A stretch of 64,000 nucleotides of DNA from Sorex araneus (taxonomy: Eukaryota > Chordata > Mammalia > Eulipotyphla > Soricidae): NCBI RefSeq assembly GCF_027595985.1, contig NC_073303.1, positions 367,329,886 to 367,393,885 of the forward strand. The letters are read 5' to 3'. Numbering within the stretch: position 1 is the first letter of the stretch; each line of letters opens with the position of its first letter. The notes beneath the pieces were generated by a model that saw nothing but the letters and a program-made list of their open reading frames with translations, had not been told where the DNA came from and ran no database searches. Position numbers and translations under genes: made by a program. This document shows, piece after piece, positions 10,712 to 22,640 of this stretch.

Positions 10712-12275
10712 TTATGATCATCTAATCTTTGATAAGGGAGCAAGAAATGTGAAGTGGAGCAAGGAAAGACTCTTTAACAAATGGTGCTGGCATAACTGGA
10801 CAACCACATGCAAAAGAATGGGCTTAGACCTCGACCTGACACCATGCACAAAAATCAGATCAAAATGGATTAAAGACCTCAACATCAGACCACAATCCAT
10901 AAGGTTCATAGAAGACAAGGTCAGCAAAACCCTCCACGATATTGAAGCTAAAGGTATCTCCAAAGATGACATGCAACTGGCCAACCAACTGAAAACAGAG
11001 ATAAACAAATGGGACTGTATTAAACTAAGAAGATTCTGCACCGCAAAAGATACAGTGACCAAAATAAGAAGACAATCTACAGAATGGGAAAGGATATTCA
11101 CCCAATACCCATCCGATAAGGGGTTGATATCAAGGGTATATAAAGCACTGGTTGAACTCTACAAGAAGAAAACATCCAAGCCCATCAGAAAATGGGGCGA
11201 AGAAATGAACAGGAACTTTTCCAAGGAAGAGATACAAATGGCCAAAAGGCACATGGAAAACTGCTCTGAATCACTAATCACCAGGGAAATGCAGATCAAA
11301 ACAACTATGAGATACCACCTCACACCACAGAGATTGGCACACATCCAAAACAACAGAAGCAACCGCTGTTGGAGAGGATGTGGGGAGAAAGGGACCCTTC
11401 TACACTGTTGGTGGGAATGCCAACTGGTTAAGCCCCTTTGGAAAACAATATGGACGCTTCTCAAAAAATTAGAAATTGAGCTTCCATTTGATCCAGCAAT
11501 ACCACTTCTGGGAATATATCCTGGAGAAGCAAAAAAGTATAGTCAAAATGACATCTGCACTTATATATTCATCGAGGCACTGCTTACAATAGCAAGAATC
11601 TGGAAAAAACCCCGAGTGCCTGAGAACAGATGACTGGTTAAAGAAACGTTGGTACATCTATACAATGGAATACTATGCAGCTGTTAGAAAAGATGAAGTC
11701 ATGAAATTTGCAAATAGGTAGATCAACATGGAAGGTATCATGTTAAGTGAAATGAATCAGAAAGAGAGAGACAGACATAGATTGCACTCATCTGTGGAAT
11801 ATAAAATATCAGAGTAGGAGACTAACACCCAAGAATAGTAGTATATAATACCAGGAGGTTGGCTCCAAGGCTTGGAAGCTGGACTCACATGCTGGGGATA
11901 GAGATAGAGATAGAGAAGGGAACACCAAGTAAAATGTGGTTGGAGATCCCGGGCGGGAAGGGAGATGCGTGCTGAAAGTAGACTAGAGACTGAACACGAT
12001 GGCCACTCAATACCCCTATTGCAAACCACAACACACAAAAGGAGAGAGAGAGAACAAAATGGGATACCCTGCCACAGAGGTGGGGTGGGACGGGGGTGAA
12101 GGACAGGATTGGAGGGTGGGAGAGATACTGGGTTCATTGGTGGTGGAGAATGGACAGTGGTTGTGGGATGGGTTCTCGAACATTGTATGAGTGAAATGCA
12201 AGCATGAAAATGGGTAAATTTGTCACTGTTCCCTCACAGTGACTCACTAATTTAAAAAACAAATAAATTAAAAAC
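10712..12275 (+). mobile_element. 5'-truncated L1 (3' end of ORF2 plus 3' UTR)
   Basis: It covers the last third of ORF2, then an L1 3' UTR with purine-rich stretches and the terminal GTGACTCACTAATTT... motif seen in all younger L1 copies here, ending in an A-rich tail near 12275. Its 5' end meets the LTR end with a possible 3-bp overlap (ACA). No target duplication around the L1 alone was found. Confidence 0.93.
10749..11633 (+). pseudogene. L1 ORF2 C-terminal fragment, open for 294 codons
   Basis: This is the C-terminal part of the L1 reverse transcriptase protein, without the endonuclease or the catalytic RT motifs. The cysteine motif C-x3-C-x7-H-x4-C is present ([19 protein letters not shown], around residue 207). 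Frame is lost near 11610 by an apparent extra C in TGGAAAAAACCCC; the remaining 'YTMEYYAAV' text continues in another frame to about 11730. It is not an independent gene: it lacks a promoter of its own and the N-terminal two-thirds. Confidence 0.9.
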
Positions 12276-12589
12276 GAATAGAAACTCCTAAACTAACAAC
12301 TTCAAGAAAAAGAAAGATAACAAATGGATAAATGCACAATGCCAAAACAAATTTTTAGATAAAGAGGAATAATGGCAATCAACAGAAGGAAAAACAGAGT
12401 GGACAAAACAGGCCAAGGGCAAACATAGTGGAAGGAAGTAGCCTTTTAGTGGAGACAAAAGCATAGCTTTACACAAATATCCGGTTATAATTATTTGTAC
12501 CTGAATTTCATGTATTGTTATAAACCAACATTATTTAAGTTAACATTATTTTAAAAAACCTAGACAAAAAAAGAATCAATATCTGTGTG

Positions 12590-12775
12590 TACATATATAT
12601 CACATATATGTATACTATGCTCCATATAGTACTTTATAGATGTGATCTACATCTATCTATATATTATATAGTACTTTATGATTGTGATATGTATATTTGT
12701 GTATATATTGTATGTAAAGTACTTTATGGATATGATATATGTGTGTATATGTAAATTGTATAGTACTTTTTGGAT
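12590..12775. repeat. AT-rich tandem repeat, about 4 units of 42-48 bp
   Basis: The word AGTACTTT recurs at 12628, 12670, 12718 and 12762, each followed by ATGGATGTGATAT-like and TGTATATAT-like text. Units vary in length and sequence. Confidence 0.7.
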
Positions 12776-14079
12776 GTTCTTCAAAAAGAAGCAGTACAAA
12801 GTGATGTTCTAAGAAAAAACTGTTTAGAAAACGGGCAAGCACACAACTTGAGAAAATTTAAGCTTGATGTTCCTATTGGGCTGCTGTTCTCTTCAGAACA
12901 TCAGGTTCCATGACTCGGATGATACTTTATTATTCTTTTCAAAGCTTTCTCAGTTTCCTTCCATCGGTGCAAGCACATTTTCTAAATAGGAGCATGCTGT
13001 CCTCTGTTCAGTTCTAAAAATTTCTTCACTTTAAACTTTTTTTATTTGGTTATGATCAGTAGGGAACTACTTTACCCAATTTAAGCAACATTTGGATGTG
13101 TAGCATGAGAGTAATGAACCACAAATTCTAGCGAACAGCTGAATAATCCAGCTTTGAGGAAAGCGTGGACTTATTCCAAGGAACTTCTATTTCAGTGACT
13201 TCTGATTCTCTATTGACAAAGCATTTCCAGTTCCCAGGAGAAATATCTACGGTCCAAATTGTAATTCCAAAGTCTCGATTCTGATGCCTTGACAGAATTG
13301 TCCTAAGTAGAGGAATATTTATCTCAGTTTGAGTCTATTTCACTTGCTTAGATTGTTTCATCTGCTTGTACAACCTGTACACGTGTCTGAGTAATCTGTC
13401 TACCCAGGAACTTATTTCCAGGATCAAATAAAAACTTATAGCTTCTTTTGATAAAAAAATGAGAAATATTGAGTTTGGCTAAGAAGAAGATGGTGTCATA
13501 AATTGTAATCTGAAACTCTTGAGGAGGAAATAGAATTGCACTATTAATCGTGTGACTGAAAATGAGGTCAAAGGGAAATCTGTTGAATGTTAAAATCCTA
13601 ATGCATGGGAAGATAGTATACAAGATTGTCAAGGAACATTTTGTATTCTTTTTTTACCTTTTCTTCCCTTTAGAAATCTCCTTATAATTTAGAGAATCTC
13701 TTTTATAGAACAGGATAAATATATTCAATTAACATTATTTGAAAAATATGAACTAGAAAAAATTACTCCAATAAACAAATATTTGAAATTATATGGAGAC
13801 TATTTCTTTCCTCTTTATTTTTCTATTTTTTTCTATATGAATTTCTAGTAAGTCTTTAAATAAAAAAATTTGAGAAAATATTCCAAAGTCTCAAACATCT
13901 ATAAACAAATTGTGAGTTTAGTAAAATTCAACATTTTTTTAATTAAAATTTGACACATAACTAAAATTTGTATAGTTTTTCATTATTGTCACTATTCTGG
14001 ATCATATCAGTCTTCTAGGAATTTACTTTGAATATTTCTTCTACTCTGTTTTAGTAGGAATAGTATAAATATCAATTCT
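12776..14079. other. Intergenic AT-rich sequence
   Basis: No gene or repeat was recognised. The 94-codon minus frame at 13348-13632 has no family features. Confidence 0.5.
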
Positions 14080-14215
14080 TGTTTCCCTATACACAAATGT
14101 TCATGGCAGTTTTATTTGTTCCAAATCAGAAAAACTCAGATGTTATTCAGTGGGGTGAATGGGTAAGCAAACTGTGACAAAAACCATGGAAAAACTGTTC
14201 AGCATAAAAAAATAG
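14080..14215 (+). mobile_element. Ancient L1 ORF2 fragment
   Basis: The text ATGTTCATGGCAGTTTTATT, then GTGAATGGGTAAGCAAACTGTG, and a closing CAGCATAAAAAAATAG follow the diverged L1M ORF2 tail. A SINE sits directly downstream. Confidence 0.7.
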
Positions 14216-14221
14216 AAATAA

Positions 14222-14440
14222 AAAATGGGTCAGAGACAGTACAGAGAGTGAAGTACTTCTCTTGTATGCTGCCGACTTGATTGACCTTGTATGCAGCTAA
14301 CCTTTGACCCCAGCCTACATATGGTCTCCTGAGCATTGCCGGGAGCAACTGTGAGCACAGAGTCAGGAATACACTCTCAGCACTGCTGGATGTGGTCCAA
14401 AAACAAACAAACAAAAAGTAAAAAATAAAAAAGAAATTAA
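14222..14440 (+). mobile_element. SINE, A type, diverged
   Basis: The tRNA-like head is degraded (CAGAGACAGTACAGAGAGTG), followed by CATATGGTCTCCTGAGCATTG, AGCACAGAGTCAGGAATAC and TGGTCCAAAAAC with an A-rich tail. Confidence 0.8.
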
Positions 14441-14559
14441 AATGGAATATTGAAACAGGCAATACCTTAGATTAATCTCCAGAGAAACACACACAATTCA
14501 GATCCTAAAAAGATATATACTCTGACTGTCCAGTTTACATGTTCTTGAAAAATGTAATT

Positions 14560-15137
14560 TTTTAAATTGAATCACCATGAGATATAGTTATAAAGCTCTC
14601 ATGTTTTTGTTTCAGTCCTAAAATGATCAAACACCCATCCCTCCACCAGTGCACATCTTCCACCACCAACATCCCGGGTATGCATCCCACCCCCAACATC
14701 CCAGCCAGCCCACCCCTGCCTCTATGGCAGACCATTTCCCCCATACTCTCTCTCTACTTTGGGGCATTATGGTTTGCAATACAGATACTGAGAGTCCGTC
14801 ACGTTTGGTCCTTTATCTACTTTCAGCACACATCTCCCATCCCCAACAATCCCTCCAACCATCATTGACATAGTAATCCCTTCTATATTCCAGCTGCCTT
14901 CTCCCCCAGGTCATGAGTTAGGCTTCCCACTCTGGAGCAATCTTCCTTAGCCCTTGTTTCTACAGTTCTTGGGTGTCAGTCTCATATTATGTTATTTTAT
15001 ATTCCACAAATGAGTGCAGTCATTTTATATCTGTCCCTCTCTTTCTGACTCATTTCTCTTAGCATGATACTCTCCATGACCATCCACTTACAAGCAAATT
15101 TCATGACTTTACCTTTCCTAACAGCTGCATAGTATTA
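14560..15137 (-). mobile_element. L1 3' part of a 5'-inverted (twin-primed) insertion
   Basis: The + strand starts with a T-run and AATTGAATCACCATGAGAT, then the antisense of the L1 3' UTR, and ends inside ORF2 at CTAACAGCTGCATAGTATT. The adjoining block 15138-15838 is the immediately upstream L1 sequence in the opposite orientation. Confidence 0.9.
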
Positions 15138-15838
15138 AGGATTGAAACACCACTGAACAAGCAAGTGAAAAAAAACCATAAACAAATGGGACTACATTAA
15201 ACCAAGAAGCTTCTGCACCTCAAAAGAAACAGTGACCCAAATGCAGAGAGACCCCACAGAATGGGAAAGAATATGTATTCAGTACCCATCTGATAAGAGG
15301 TTAATATCTAGGATATACAAGATACTAGTAGAATTATATAAGGAAAAAACCTCCAACCCCATAAAAAATGGGGAGAAGAAATGAATAAAAGCTTCCTCAA
15401 AAAAGAAATACAAAAGGCACATGAAAAAATGCTCTGCATGGCTAACCATCAGGGAAATGCAAATCAAAACAACAATGAGATATCATTTTACACCAAAGAG
15501 ACTGGCACACATCAAAAAGAACAAGAACAACCAGTGCTAGTGTGGATGTGGGGAGAAAGGGACTCTCTTTCTTTGTTCGTGGGAATGCCATCTGGTCCTT
15601 TTGGAAAACAATATGGGCATTCCTTCAAAATCTACAAATTGACCTTCCATACGACCCACAATACCACTTTTGGGAATATATCCTGAGGATGCAAAAAAAA
15701 TCACAGTAGAAATGACATCTGCACCTGTATGTTTATTGCAGCACTGTTCACAACATCTAGAATCTGGAAACAACCCTAGTGCCCCAGAACAGAAGACTGG
15801 TAAAAGAAACTTTGGTACATCTACACAATAGAAAAACA
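15138..15838 (+). mobile_element. Inverted 5' part of the same L1 insertion
   Basis: This is L1 ORF2 sequence in + orientation (encoded text such as 'GNANQNNNEISF', 'WMWGERDSLSLFVGMPSG'), ending at GGTACATCTACACAATAGAA. The flanking block resumes the element at the next bases in the opposite orientation, so the two parts are consecutive L1 segments. Diverged flanks GAAAAATGTAATTTTTT (left) and GAAAAACATAAATTCTT (right) may be the target duplication. Several frameshifts are present. Confidence 0.88.
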
Positions 15839-16378
15839 TAAATTCTTAAGCAGTTGAATGAGATTCATTTGCAAAGTTTAGTTTCATCGTGATTTACATT
15901 TCTGATTCTATAGTCTCTCAAGTCCCATCTGCCTTATTATTCCACCCATCTGAGCAAATGCCTTTCTTGTGTCTTTTGATGCCATTCCATAACCTGATTT
16001 TCAACTCAACAGCATAGTCAATAACCTGTGATAAGTTTCTTACCTGACGTTAGTCCCTTTAATTTCATCTTGCTCCAAGTTCTTCACAACCTGTAACTCT
16101 GTTCTATGTGCCTCTTCCTCATTAGGTCCTTTCACTTCATAGAGAAAAGAGAAACCTAGAGAGTTGATTTTTTCAACCGTATGTTTAACTTACAAATGTG
16201 AGGTTGGTATGTTTGTCTTTCATAAAAGAGATAGGCTTCAACTTTATGCTGAACCATCTGTTTTATAGCAAACTCAGAGGCATTTATTACACATATCATC
16301 TTTATAGAGTTTGAAAATTAGATGGGTCCTCAGAAATATTTCCTCTGCCACTTTGTCAATGGGTAAAATAATGATCAT
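15839..16378. other. Intergenic sequence, nothing recognised
   Basis: No gene or repeat was recognised between the L1 and the next SINE. Confidence 0.5.
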
Positions 16379-16545
16379 AGGGGCTGGAGGGATAAAACAA
16401 TGGTAAAGCATTTTCCTTCCATACGGCTGATCTGAGTTCAATCCTAGGCATCCCATATGGTTCCCTGAGCATCGCCAAGAGTAATTCCTGAATGCAGACC
16501 CAAGAGTAACCCTTGAATACTGCTAGGTGAGACTCCAAAGTAAGC
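16379..16545 (+). mobile_element. SINE, A type
   Basis: It begins AGGGGCTGGAGGGATAAAAC. The B-box (GAGTTCAATCC), CATCCCATATGGTTCCCTG and GAGTAATTCCTGAATGCAGA follow in consensus order. It is moderately diverged. Confidence 0.9.
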
Positions 16546-17244
16546 CCCCCAATAATGATCATAATTATCATATAATTTGTATATTTAAAATATAAAAATA
16601 ATAATTTCAATTTAGAATAAATTATAATTTACATTCACAGCTAGTAAAATCACCAGAAAGTTTTAAAATTTTGGAGTGTGTGACATTTCATCATTTTCCC
16701 TTTCGAACACCTTAAGTTTTTTCTTAGTCTTTTTTCCCTTTTAGGTTATATTCTCCTTTTCTCCACTTGCATTTCTTTTCCCTTTTCTTGCTTTGCCTAA
16801 ATAAGATTGCCTCTTATTTCTTGTGTTAGCTTTTTCCTGATACTCCTCTCTATGTTTTCAAAATATTTTTTGTAGCATAAGATAGAAGTAGTTTTAATTT
16901 AATTTAATTTTCTATTTTGTTTGAAAATATATTTAAAAAATTATTATTGCTCCAAATTTTGTTTTCTAGTACATGTGTACTTTGAAGTAGACAAAGATAT
17001 GCAAATATTTAGTGTATGGCAAGCATGGCAAGTAAGGAAGAAAATGAACTAATATCAAACAAAACTTATCTTTATTCAAACTTAAAATTAAGTCTCTAAC
17101 TTTAAATTTGTACCAAATTAAATTGAGGTTATTATAGGCCTGCCTATAATAAATAATTAGCATCCTTCATTAATTGGTGAGTACAAATAAATGAATTCAA
17201 TATTTTGTAAGGGAAGGAGTTTGAATATTGTTCCAAAGTACTTC
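16546..17244. other. Intergenic AT-rich sequence
   Basis: It contains a short (TTTAA)n run near 16895. Nothing else was recognised. Confidence 0.5.
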
Positions 17245-17256
17245 ATCAAAAATATT

Positions 17257-17437
17257 GTCATTGTCACTGTCATCCCGTTGTTCATCGATTTGTTCAAGCA
17301 TGCACCAGTAACATCTCTCATTGAGAGACTTATTGTTACTGTTTTTGGCATATCCAATACGCATGGGTAGCTTGCCAGGCTCTGCCATATCCAATACGGA
17401 TACTCTCGATACTCTCGGTAGCTTGCCGGGCTCTCTG
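17257..17437 (-). mobile_element. SINE, B type, 5'-truncated, with 12-bp duplication
   Basis: On the + strand it starts with the tail complement TCACTGTCATCCCGTTG and ends inside the body at GGGCTCTCTG, so the tRNA-like head is missing. ATCAAAAATATT is repeated at 17245-17256 and 17438-17449. A partial internal duplication (ATACTCTCGATACTCTCGG) is present. Confidence 0.93.
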
Positions 17438-17613
17438 ATCAAAAATATTATTAACTATAAACTATAAGGAATAATTGGGGAACTCACACTGGTGATATGC
17501 AACAAAATAATATCATTAAAATGCAGGAAAGGCTAAAAATTATTTTGTACTAAAATTATTTTATACAAGTAGACAAAACTAATTTATCATAACTAAATTT
17601 GACTTGCAATCCT

Positions 17614-17803
17614 TCTAATTTATTTATTACCTTTTGATTTGGGGGCCATACCCAGTAAAGCTCACACCAGGGATAGTCCTGGTTTTGCACTAGGTCATTA
17701 TTCTTGACTGTCTTGGGGGACCATATGAGTTGTCAAGAATTGAGCCCTCGTTAGTCGCATGCAAGACAAACACCCTCTGCAACTTTACTATCTCTCTAGT
17801 CCC
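17614..17803 (-). mobile_element. SINE, A type, with duplication
   Basis: The A-type complement is diverged but complete up to TATCTCTCTAGTCCC. Flanks TGACTTGCAATCCT (17600-17613) and TGACTTGCAATTCT (17804-17817) differ at one base. Confidence 0.9.
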
Positions 17804-18079
17804 TGACTTGCAATTCTGAAGTATGTTTTTTTTTTCCCTTAAATGATATTTTCTAATAAGAATTGTCAGAAATGAACATGGATAAGAAGATAGAAATGTA
17901 AAATGTCAAATTTCTGGGTTTGATGGTAATGTAGGAAAACCATGGAAAAACAAACCATAGAAAAACAAATTCATAGAAAAACAAATGATGGAATGATGGA
18001 ACAAATGTTCAGAATGATGGAACACATCAGATTTAAAAATTTTTAAATTAAACATTATGAAAAATATTATGACATAATA

Positions 18080-19250
18080 CTATGGATAAACTCACAGTTC
18101 TAGATATCAGTTATCTGCTCAGGATTTTTTGCTGGGCTAAAACAGGACAGATTCTCCATGCTCCTCAGTCCCTCTTCCACATCCATAGATTGTTGGCAGA
18201 ATATAGCATCTTTGTTTTCTTGAATCTGAGTCCATACATTTTCATTTCTGGGAACTTCTCAGCTATGATTTCTTTGACTAACGATTCTTCACTGAAATCA
18301 CTCCCTCTTTTTCAGGGACCTTGATGATTCTTAAGTTGTTCCTTGAGCTCATCCCATAGTTCTCTGGTGTGCTATTTATTTTGATCCTTTTCCAATCTTC
18401 TGGTGTCTTCTAGAGGTTTCTGCATCGTACCTTGGAACTCGATGATTTTTATCCTCAGCTCTGCTTCCTTGATATCAAAGTCTTCCATTAAGTTTTTATT
18501 ATTATAGCATTAGTATTTATAGTTTATTATCCACTCTCTCCTTCCATGGAGATTTATGGGAAATGAGTGTTGCCATATCCTTCAGTGCGAGGGCCGTCCT
18601 AGCCAATTAAACTAACGAAGCTCTTTAGAGCTTCCCATGTGGGTTCCAAGAAGAATTTTTATGTCATTTTTTTCTACCGCTCTTTGTGCAGTAGTTAAGG
18701 ATTCTACATTTTCTAGCTACCGTGACTACCTTTGTGAGTTTTTGTGAGAATATCTGCATGTTGTAATTGGAGACAGCTAAGTCACTTCAGTGTCTGTGAA
18801 TTTATTGCAAGAGTCCAATGTGTGTTTCCCATGAGATATGAAGGTGTGTATCACACAGCAGCATTGGTGGCCATATGGCATCTGGGAAACCCAAAATACA
18901 ATAGCATCGTTCTGGGGGTAAAAGTCAGATGTGAAAGGGCCTTGTGCAGCTGCAGAAGGTTAGGGGGATGATTTTCTAACCCCAACAAAGGTTGACTCAG
19001 TGTCAGGGTTCAGGGTGCTCTATGTCAGCTTTTTGCATGAACAGGGAGGTGTCATGAAGTCCAGTGGAAGATGGCAGGAGGAAAGTGAGCTGCAGGTATT
19101 TGGAACACACTAGACAAATGGGGGCATGCGGTGGGACTCTGGGCATTGTCTATCAGCCTTCCTCTATGGGCGAGGTCCCACAGAGTTCATGTGAGGATGA
19201 CATGGAATGGCAACACAAGTGTTGCCTATCTACTTAATTTGTTCTAGATT
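18080..19250 (-). mobile_element. Old LINE (L1/HAL1-like), ORF1 and possible 5' region
   Basis: From 18150 to 18480 the + strand is the antisense of a LINE ORF1 (GATGATTCTTAAGTTGTTCC, then GAGCTCATCCCATAGTTCTC), parallel to the ORF1 antisense of the younger L1 at 36.5-37 kb. The part 18480-19250 follows without a break and may be its 5' region, which is inference. No frame survives. Confidence 0.55.
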
Positions 19251-19387
19251 TGCTTTCCTCCATCCCCGCCCCTTCACAGATTTTCAGCGTGGAGACTTGG
19301 ATGAATGTTTTTCTTCTTGCTTATTAAGACACTTCTGTTTAGTACAGTTACTGCAAACTAATGGCAGCTTGACTAATAGATTCTAGG

Positions 19388-19556
19388 TGTGTAGCATAGG
19401 ACTTCTCAAATTTCTGGGCACGTGTGAAATTCAACTGGGATTCTTGTTAAAATTCAGGTTCTGACTACATTTTTGGCTTGGGGCCTGAATTTCTACTTTT
19501 CTAACAAGTTCACCACTGATGCTCATTTGAGGACTATATTTTGAAAGTCAAGGATA
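19388..19556 (+). mobile_element. MER5-type hAT DNA transposon relic
   Basis: The order ACTTCTCAAATTTC, 'GGGATTCTTGTTAAAATTCAG', 'GGCCTGAATTTCTACTTTTC', CTAACAAGTTC, TGATGCTCATTTGAGGAC follows MER5A/MER5B, an ancient non-autonomous hAT-Charlie family shared by placental mammals. Confidence 0.75.
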
Positions 19557-19929
19557 TAACTGTGGAAAGATTTAATAACAGAAAAAGGCAGAATTTTTTG
19601 TATAAGTAAATTATACCTTTTTTGATCATATGACTATTTTTATTTTATGATGTAAACATTTTATAACTTAAAACTTATGCTTTATAAAACTAGAATTTTA
19701 AAATATTGATATTTATATTCCAAACACACTTCAAAAATTAATTGGCTCTGACTCTACCCCTGTGTGTTAGTTCTCCAGGACTCCTGGGACACATTTTTTC
19801 TCTTTTATCAAGTTCAATTAAAAGACCAAAGAGAAAAATATCAAAATCCATGTGTAGCTTTTAGTGGTAAGAATAAAATTTTATCCTATTAATGCCATAA
19901 AATAGAAGTAGCTATTTTCCTTTTTTTGT

Positions 19930-20005
19930 CTCTTTCTTTTATTGTGGTAAGAATATTTGGCATAAAATTTACCCACTCAAAGTTTTGCTGTATAAATGAA
20001 ACTTA
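19930..20005 (-). mobile_element. Ancient L1M 3'-end fragment
   Basis: The stretch TTTTATTGTGGTAAGAATAT followed by GGCATAAAATTTACCCACTC matches the antisense 3' end common to L1M/L1ME elements. Confidence 0.6.
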
Positions 20006-22249
20006 ATGAAAAACATGATACTGTATAACTGTTTTAAGTAAAAATTTTTTACCTATAATTTTATTAAATGGCTAAAGTGGTTAACAACTATTAATAGGTC
20101 CTGGACATATAAAGAATAATCTTGGGAATATATATTCCTTAATGTTATCAGTGTTCATTTAAAAAAATAAGAGCTAGTGTTTGTTGCAATGCCATCCTCA
20201 AAAGGGAAAACAAAAATATAAAGGAATCAGTTCATGTAAAATCACTTTGGGGTAAACCTCTGTAGACAAAAGGTAGTAAAAAGAAGATGTAAATATTCTT
20301 TAAGTGTTACCTAGCAGAGATTTTTCTATTCTTAATAACAGTACCTTAATACCATTTATGGGAAATTCATCTACCATCATGGATTGGGTATGTTTGGTGA
20401 CAGCCAATTCACAAGTTCCTAAGCCTTTCAGCAGAAACAGGAAGAGACGTTCTTGGGTAGGAGAATGCTCTTCCCGTTCTTGTCACGTGATGTGAGAATG
20501 AAAGGTCTAAAACAGTGGAGGCTGAATCTGAGAACATGAATGTAGAACTGGGGTTCCCTGAACATCACTATGTGAAGTTTAGAGGGGTGGAGCTCTCCCT
20601 TTTGGAAGCCAGCTTGAGAAACAGAGAAACTGAGTCTTGTATGTATTATTTAAACCTGTTGGGAAATGTCTCACTAGCAACTACCTCTGATTAGGAATAT
20701 AAGGAAACAATGAAATTAATGAATAAATTTTATTTATTGTTTATATTATTGTTTATATTAGTTTAAGGTATGTGTATCATTTCTTGATTAACTGATCAGA
20801 ATTAGTGCACTTGATAAATGACAAGAGGAAGGAATGCATCTAACTCTCATCAAATCTGCACATTTTATCTTAGAATGAATTAGGTGCGAAATCTGAAGAG
20901 TATTTACCAATAGCAGAATTTCTCAGGGAGAATCATGGGTGCTGTGGATTGAGATGAAAGATACTGGTACAAAGTACCACAGACAAAGTTCAGAACAAGC
21001 CACACTACATTTCCATGTGGCTTCTGTAGATTGAGAATATGAAATCTTTTGGCATTAAACTTTGATCACATTACAGCATGTTTTCCCATCTATTAAAAAT
21101 ATGGTGATTGCTGATGTGGAGATGGTATACACTTGCTGGGGTGCTCTAAGTGAGCACTTAGATGATTAAAATATATTCCTTATACCAAATGTATTTAATT
21201 AAGCTCACAAAGAAAGTAAATATGTCCCTCAACATTATCACCTGGGAATAATCCAGATGTGCTCTGGGGCCACTGGCTATACCCAGAGATGCTTGGGGAC
21301 AGGGCAGCAGTGGGAATAAAATGGGGCTGCATGTGCAAGGTGTGCCCTCTCGTCCTTTGAGCAGCCCTCCCTCCCCACCCTATCACAGGTGGTGCTGTCT
21401 TGATTTGCTTTTAGATAGTTGGTATACTAAATATTGCTTGATGGTTTTTGTGAATATAGAAGTCATGCATATTGAAATGTCATTAAATAGCTTCCAATTT
21501 TTTTAGTAACTTAAAAATACTTAGATGATTCAATAAAGATCTCAAAGTAGGTAGACATTATGGGGACTGTTGGAGCTTTGTATATCGAGTCTCAATATTC
21601 AGCCAGCAGCTCAGTGGGTAAAGCTTTACGTCTTGGTCATGTGCCTTGTGATGGTTGCTATGCAACTATTTGAGTGAATAAATATTGAAAAATAAGTCAT
21701 TAAACCAACAAAATATTTATAAAATAGCCAATTAATCTTTCAAAACACATAGAAATAACCTTCTGATGAAAATTTCAATTAAGGTATCCAACAATGCTTA
21801 ATGGCCAAATCTGAAGTGCATATTTTGGCTAACATAACTCAAATACTAATTAACCACTATTGACAAAGTATTCAAGGGTAGATACATTACATTTATTGTA
21901 CTAAATTTATTGAAAGTTAATTGCTCATCTTCAGTATAAATTGGAACTTATTTATTTGTGGATATTAATTATTTATTTAGCTGTGGTAACAACAGTTTGC
22001 CAGACTATCAATGTTGATAAGTTTAAGCTACCCAAATATAGTACAAGCATATAACACAATCATATAATATAAAACATGTAAAACAATACAACCATACAAT
22101 ATAATCATATCAAGACAAGTATCAAAGTGCCAATATCTTCTGCCACAGTCCACTGGATCCCTGTACACCCTTTCAACCCACAACCTTCTCCATTGATATT
22201 CTCAACTCTTTGCCCATAGTTTAAGTATCTGGAAAAATTTGGTCTGCAC
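20006..22249. other. Intergenic AT-rich sequence
   Basis: No gene was seen. Around 21235-21380 there is a weak A-type SINE-like resemblance (CTATACCCAGAGATGCTTGG, GCATGTGCAAGG) too poor to call. The rest shows no recognised repeat. Confidence 0.45.
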
Positions 22250-22640
22250 AGAAATGTTTAAGGGAGTTTTGTTGATAAGCACTGAGGTTTGGATACAAAC
22301 AAGATGTATACCAATAAAGAAATGGATAAATAAACTATAAATTATCTGTAATAAATTTTATTCAACAATTTAAAGAAATGAGCTATCTAAAACTTGAAAA
22401 TATTTGGGGAAACTTTAAACACATATTACTAAGTGAAAGAAAACACTGTGAGAGGCTTCTTTATTGTGGTTTACACATGACAAAGGCAAAGCTAGGGGAC
22501 ATTTGAAATATAAGTGACTACCAGAAGTTAAAGGTTGGTGAGAGACAAAAGTTGAATAGGTACGGCATGAAGGATTTCGGGGCAGTGAATCTGTTCTGTA
22601 TGATACTACAGCTGTGAATACATATATTTACATACTTTTC
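22250..22640 (+). mobile_element. Ancient L1M ORF2 tail and 3' UTR
   Basis: In order it shows AATGGATAAATAAACTAT, ATTACTAAGTGAAAGAAA, GTGAGAGACAAAAGTTGAAT and a ...ACTACAGCTGTGAATACATA end, as in old L1M 3' ends. It is heavily diverged. Confidence 0.65.
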
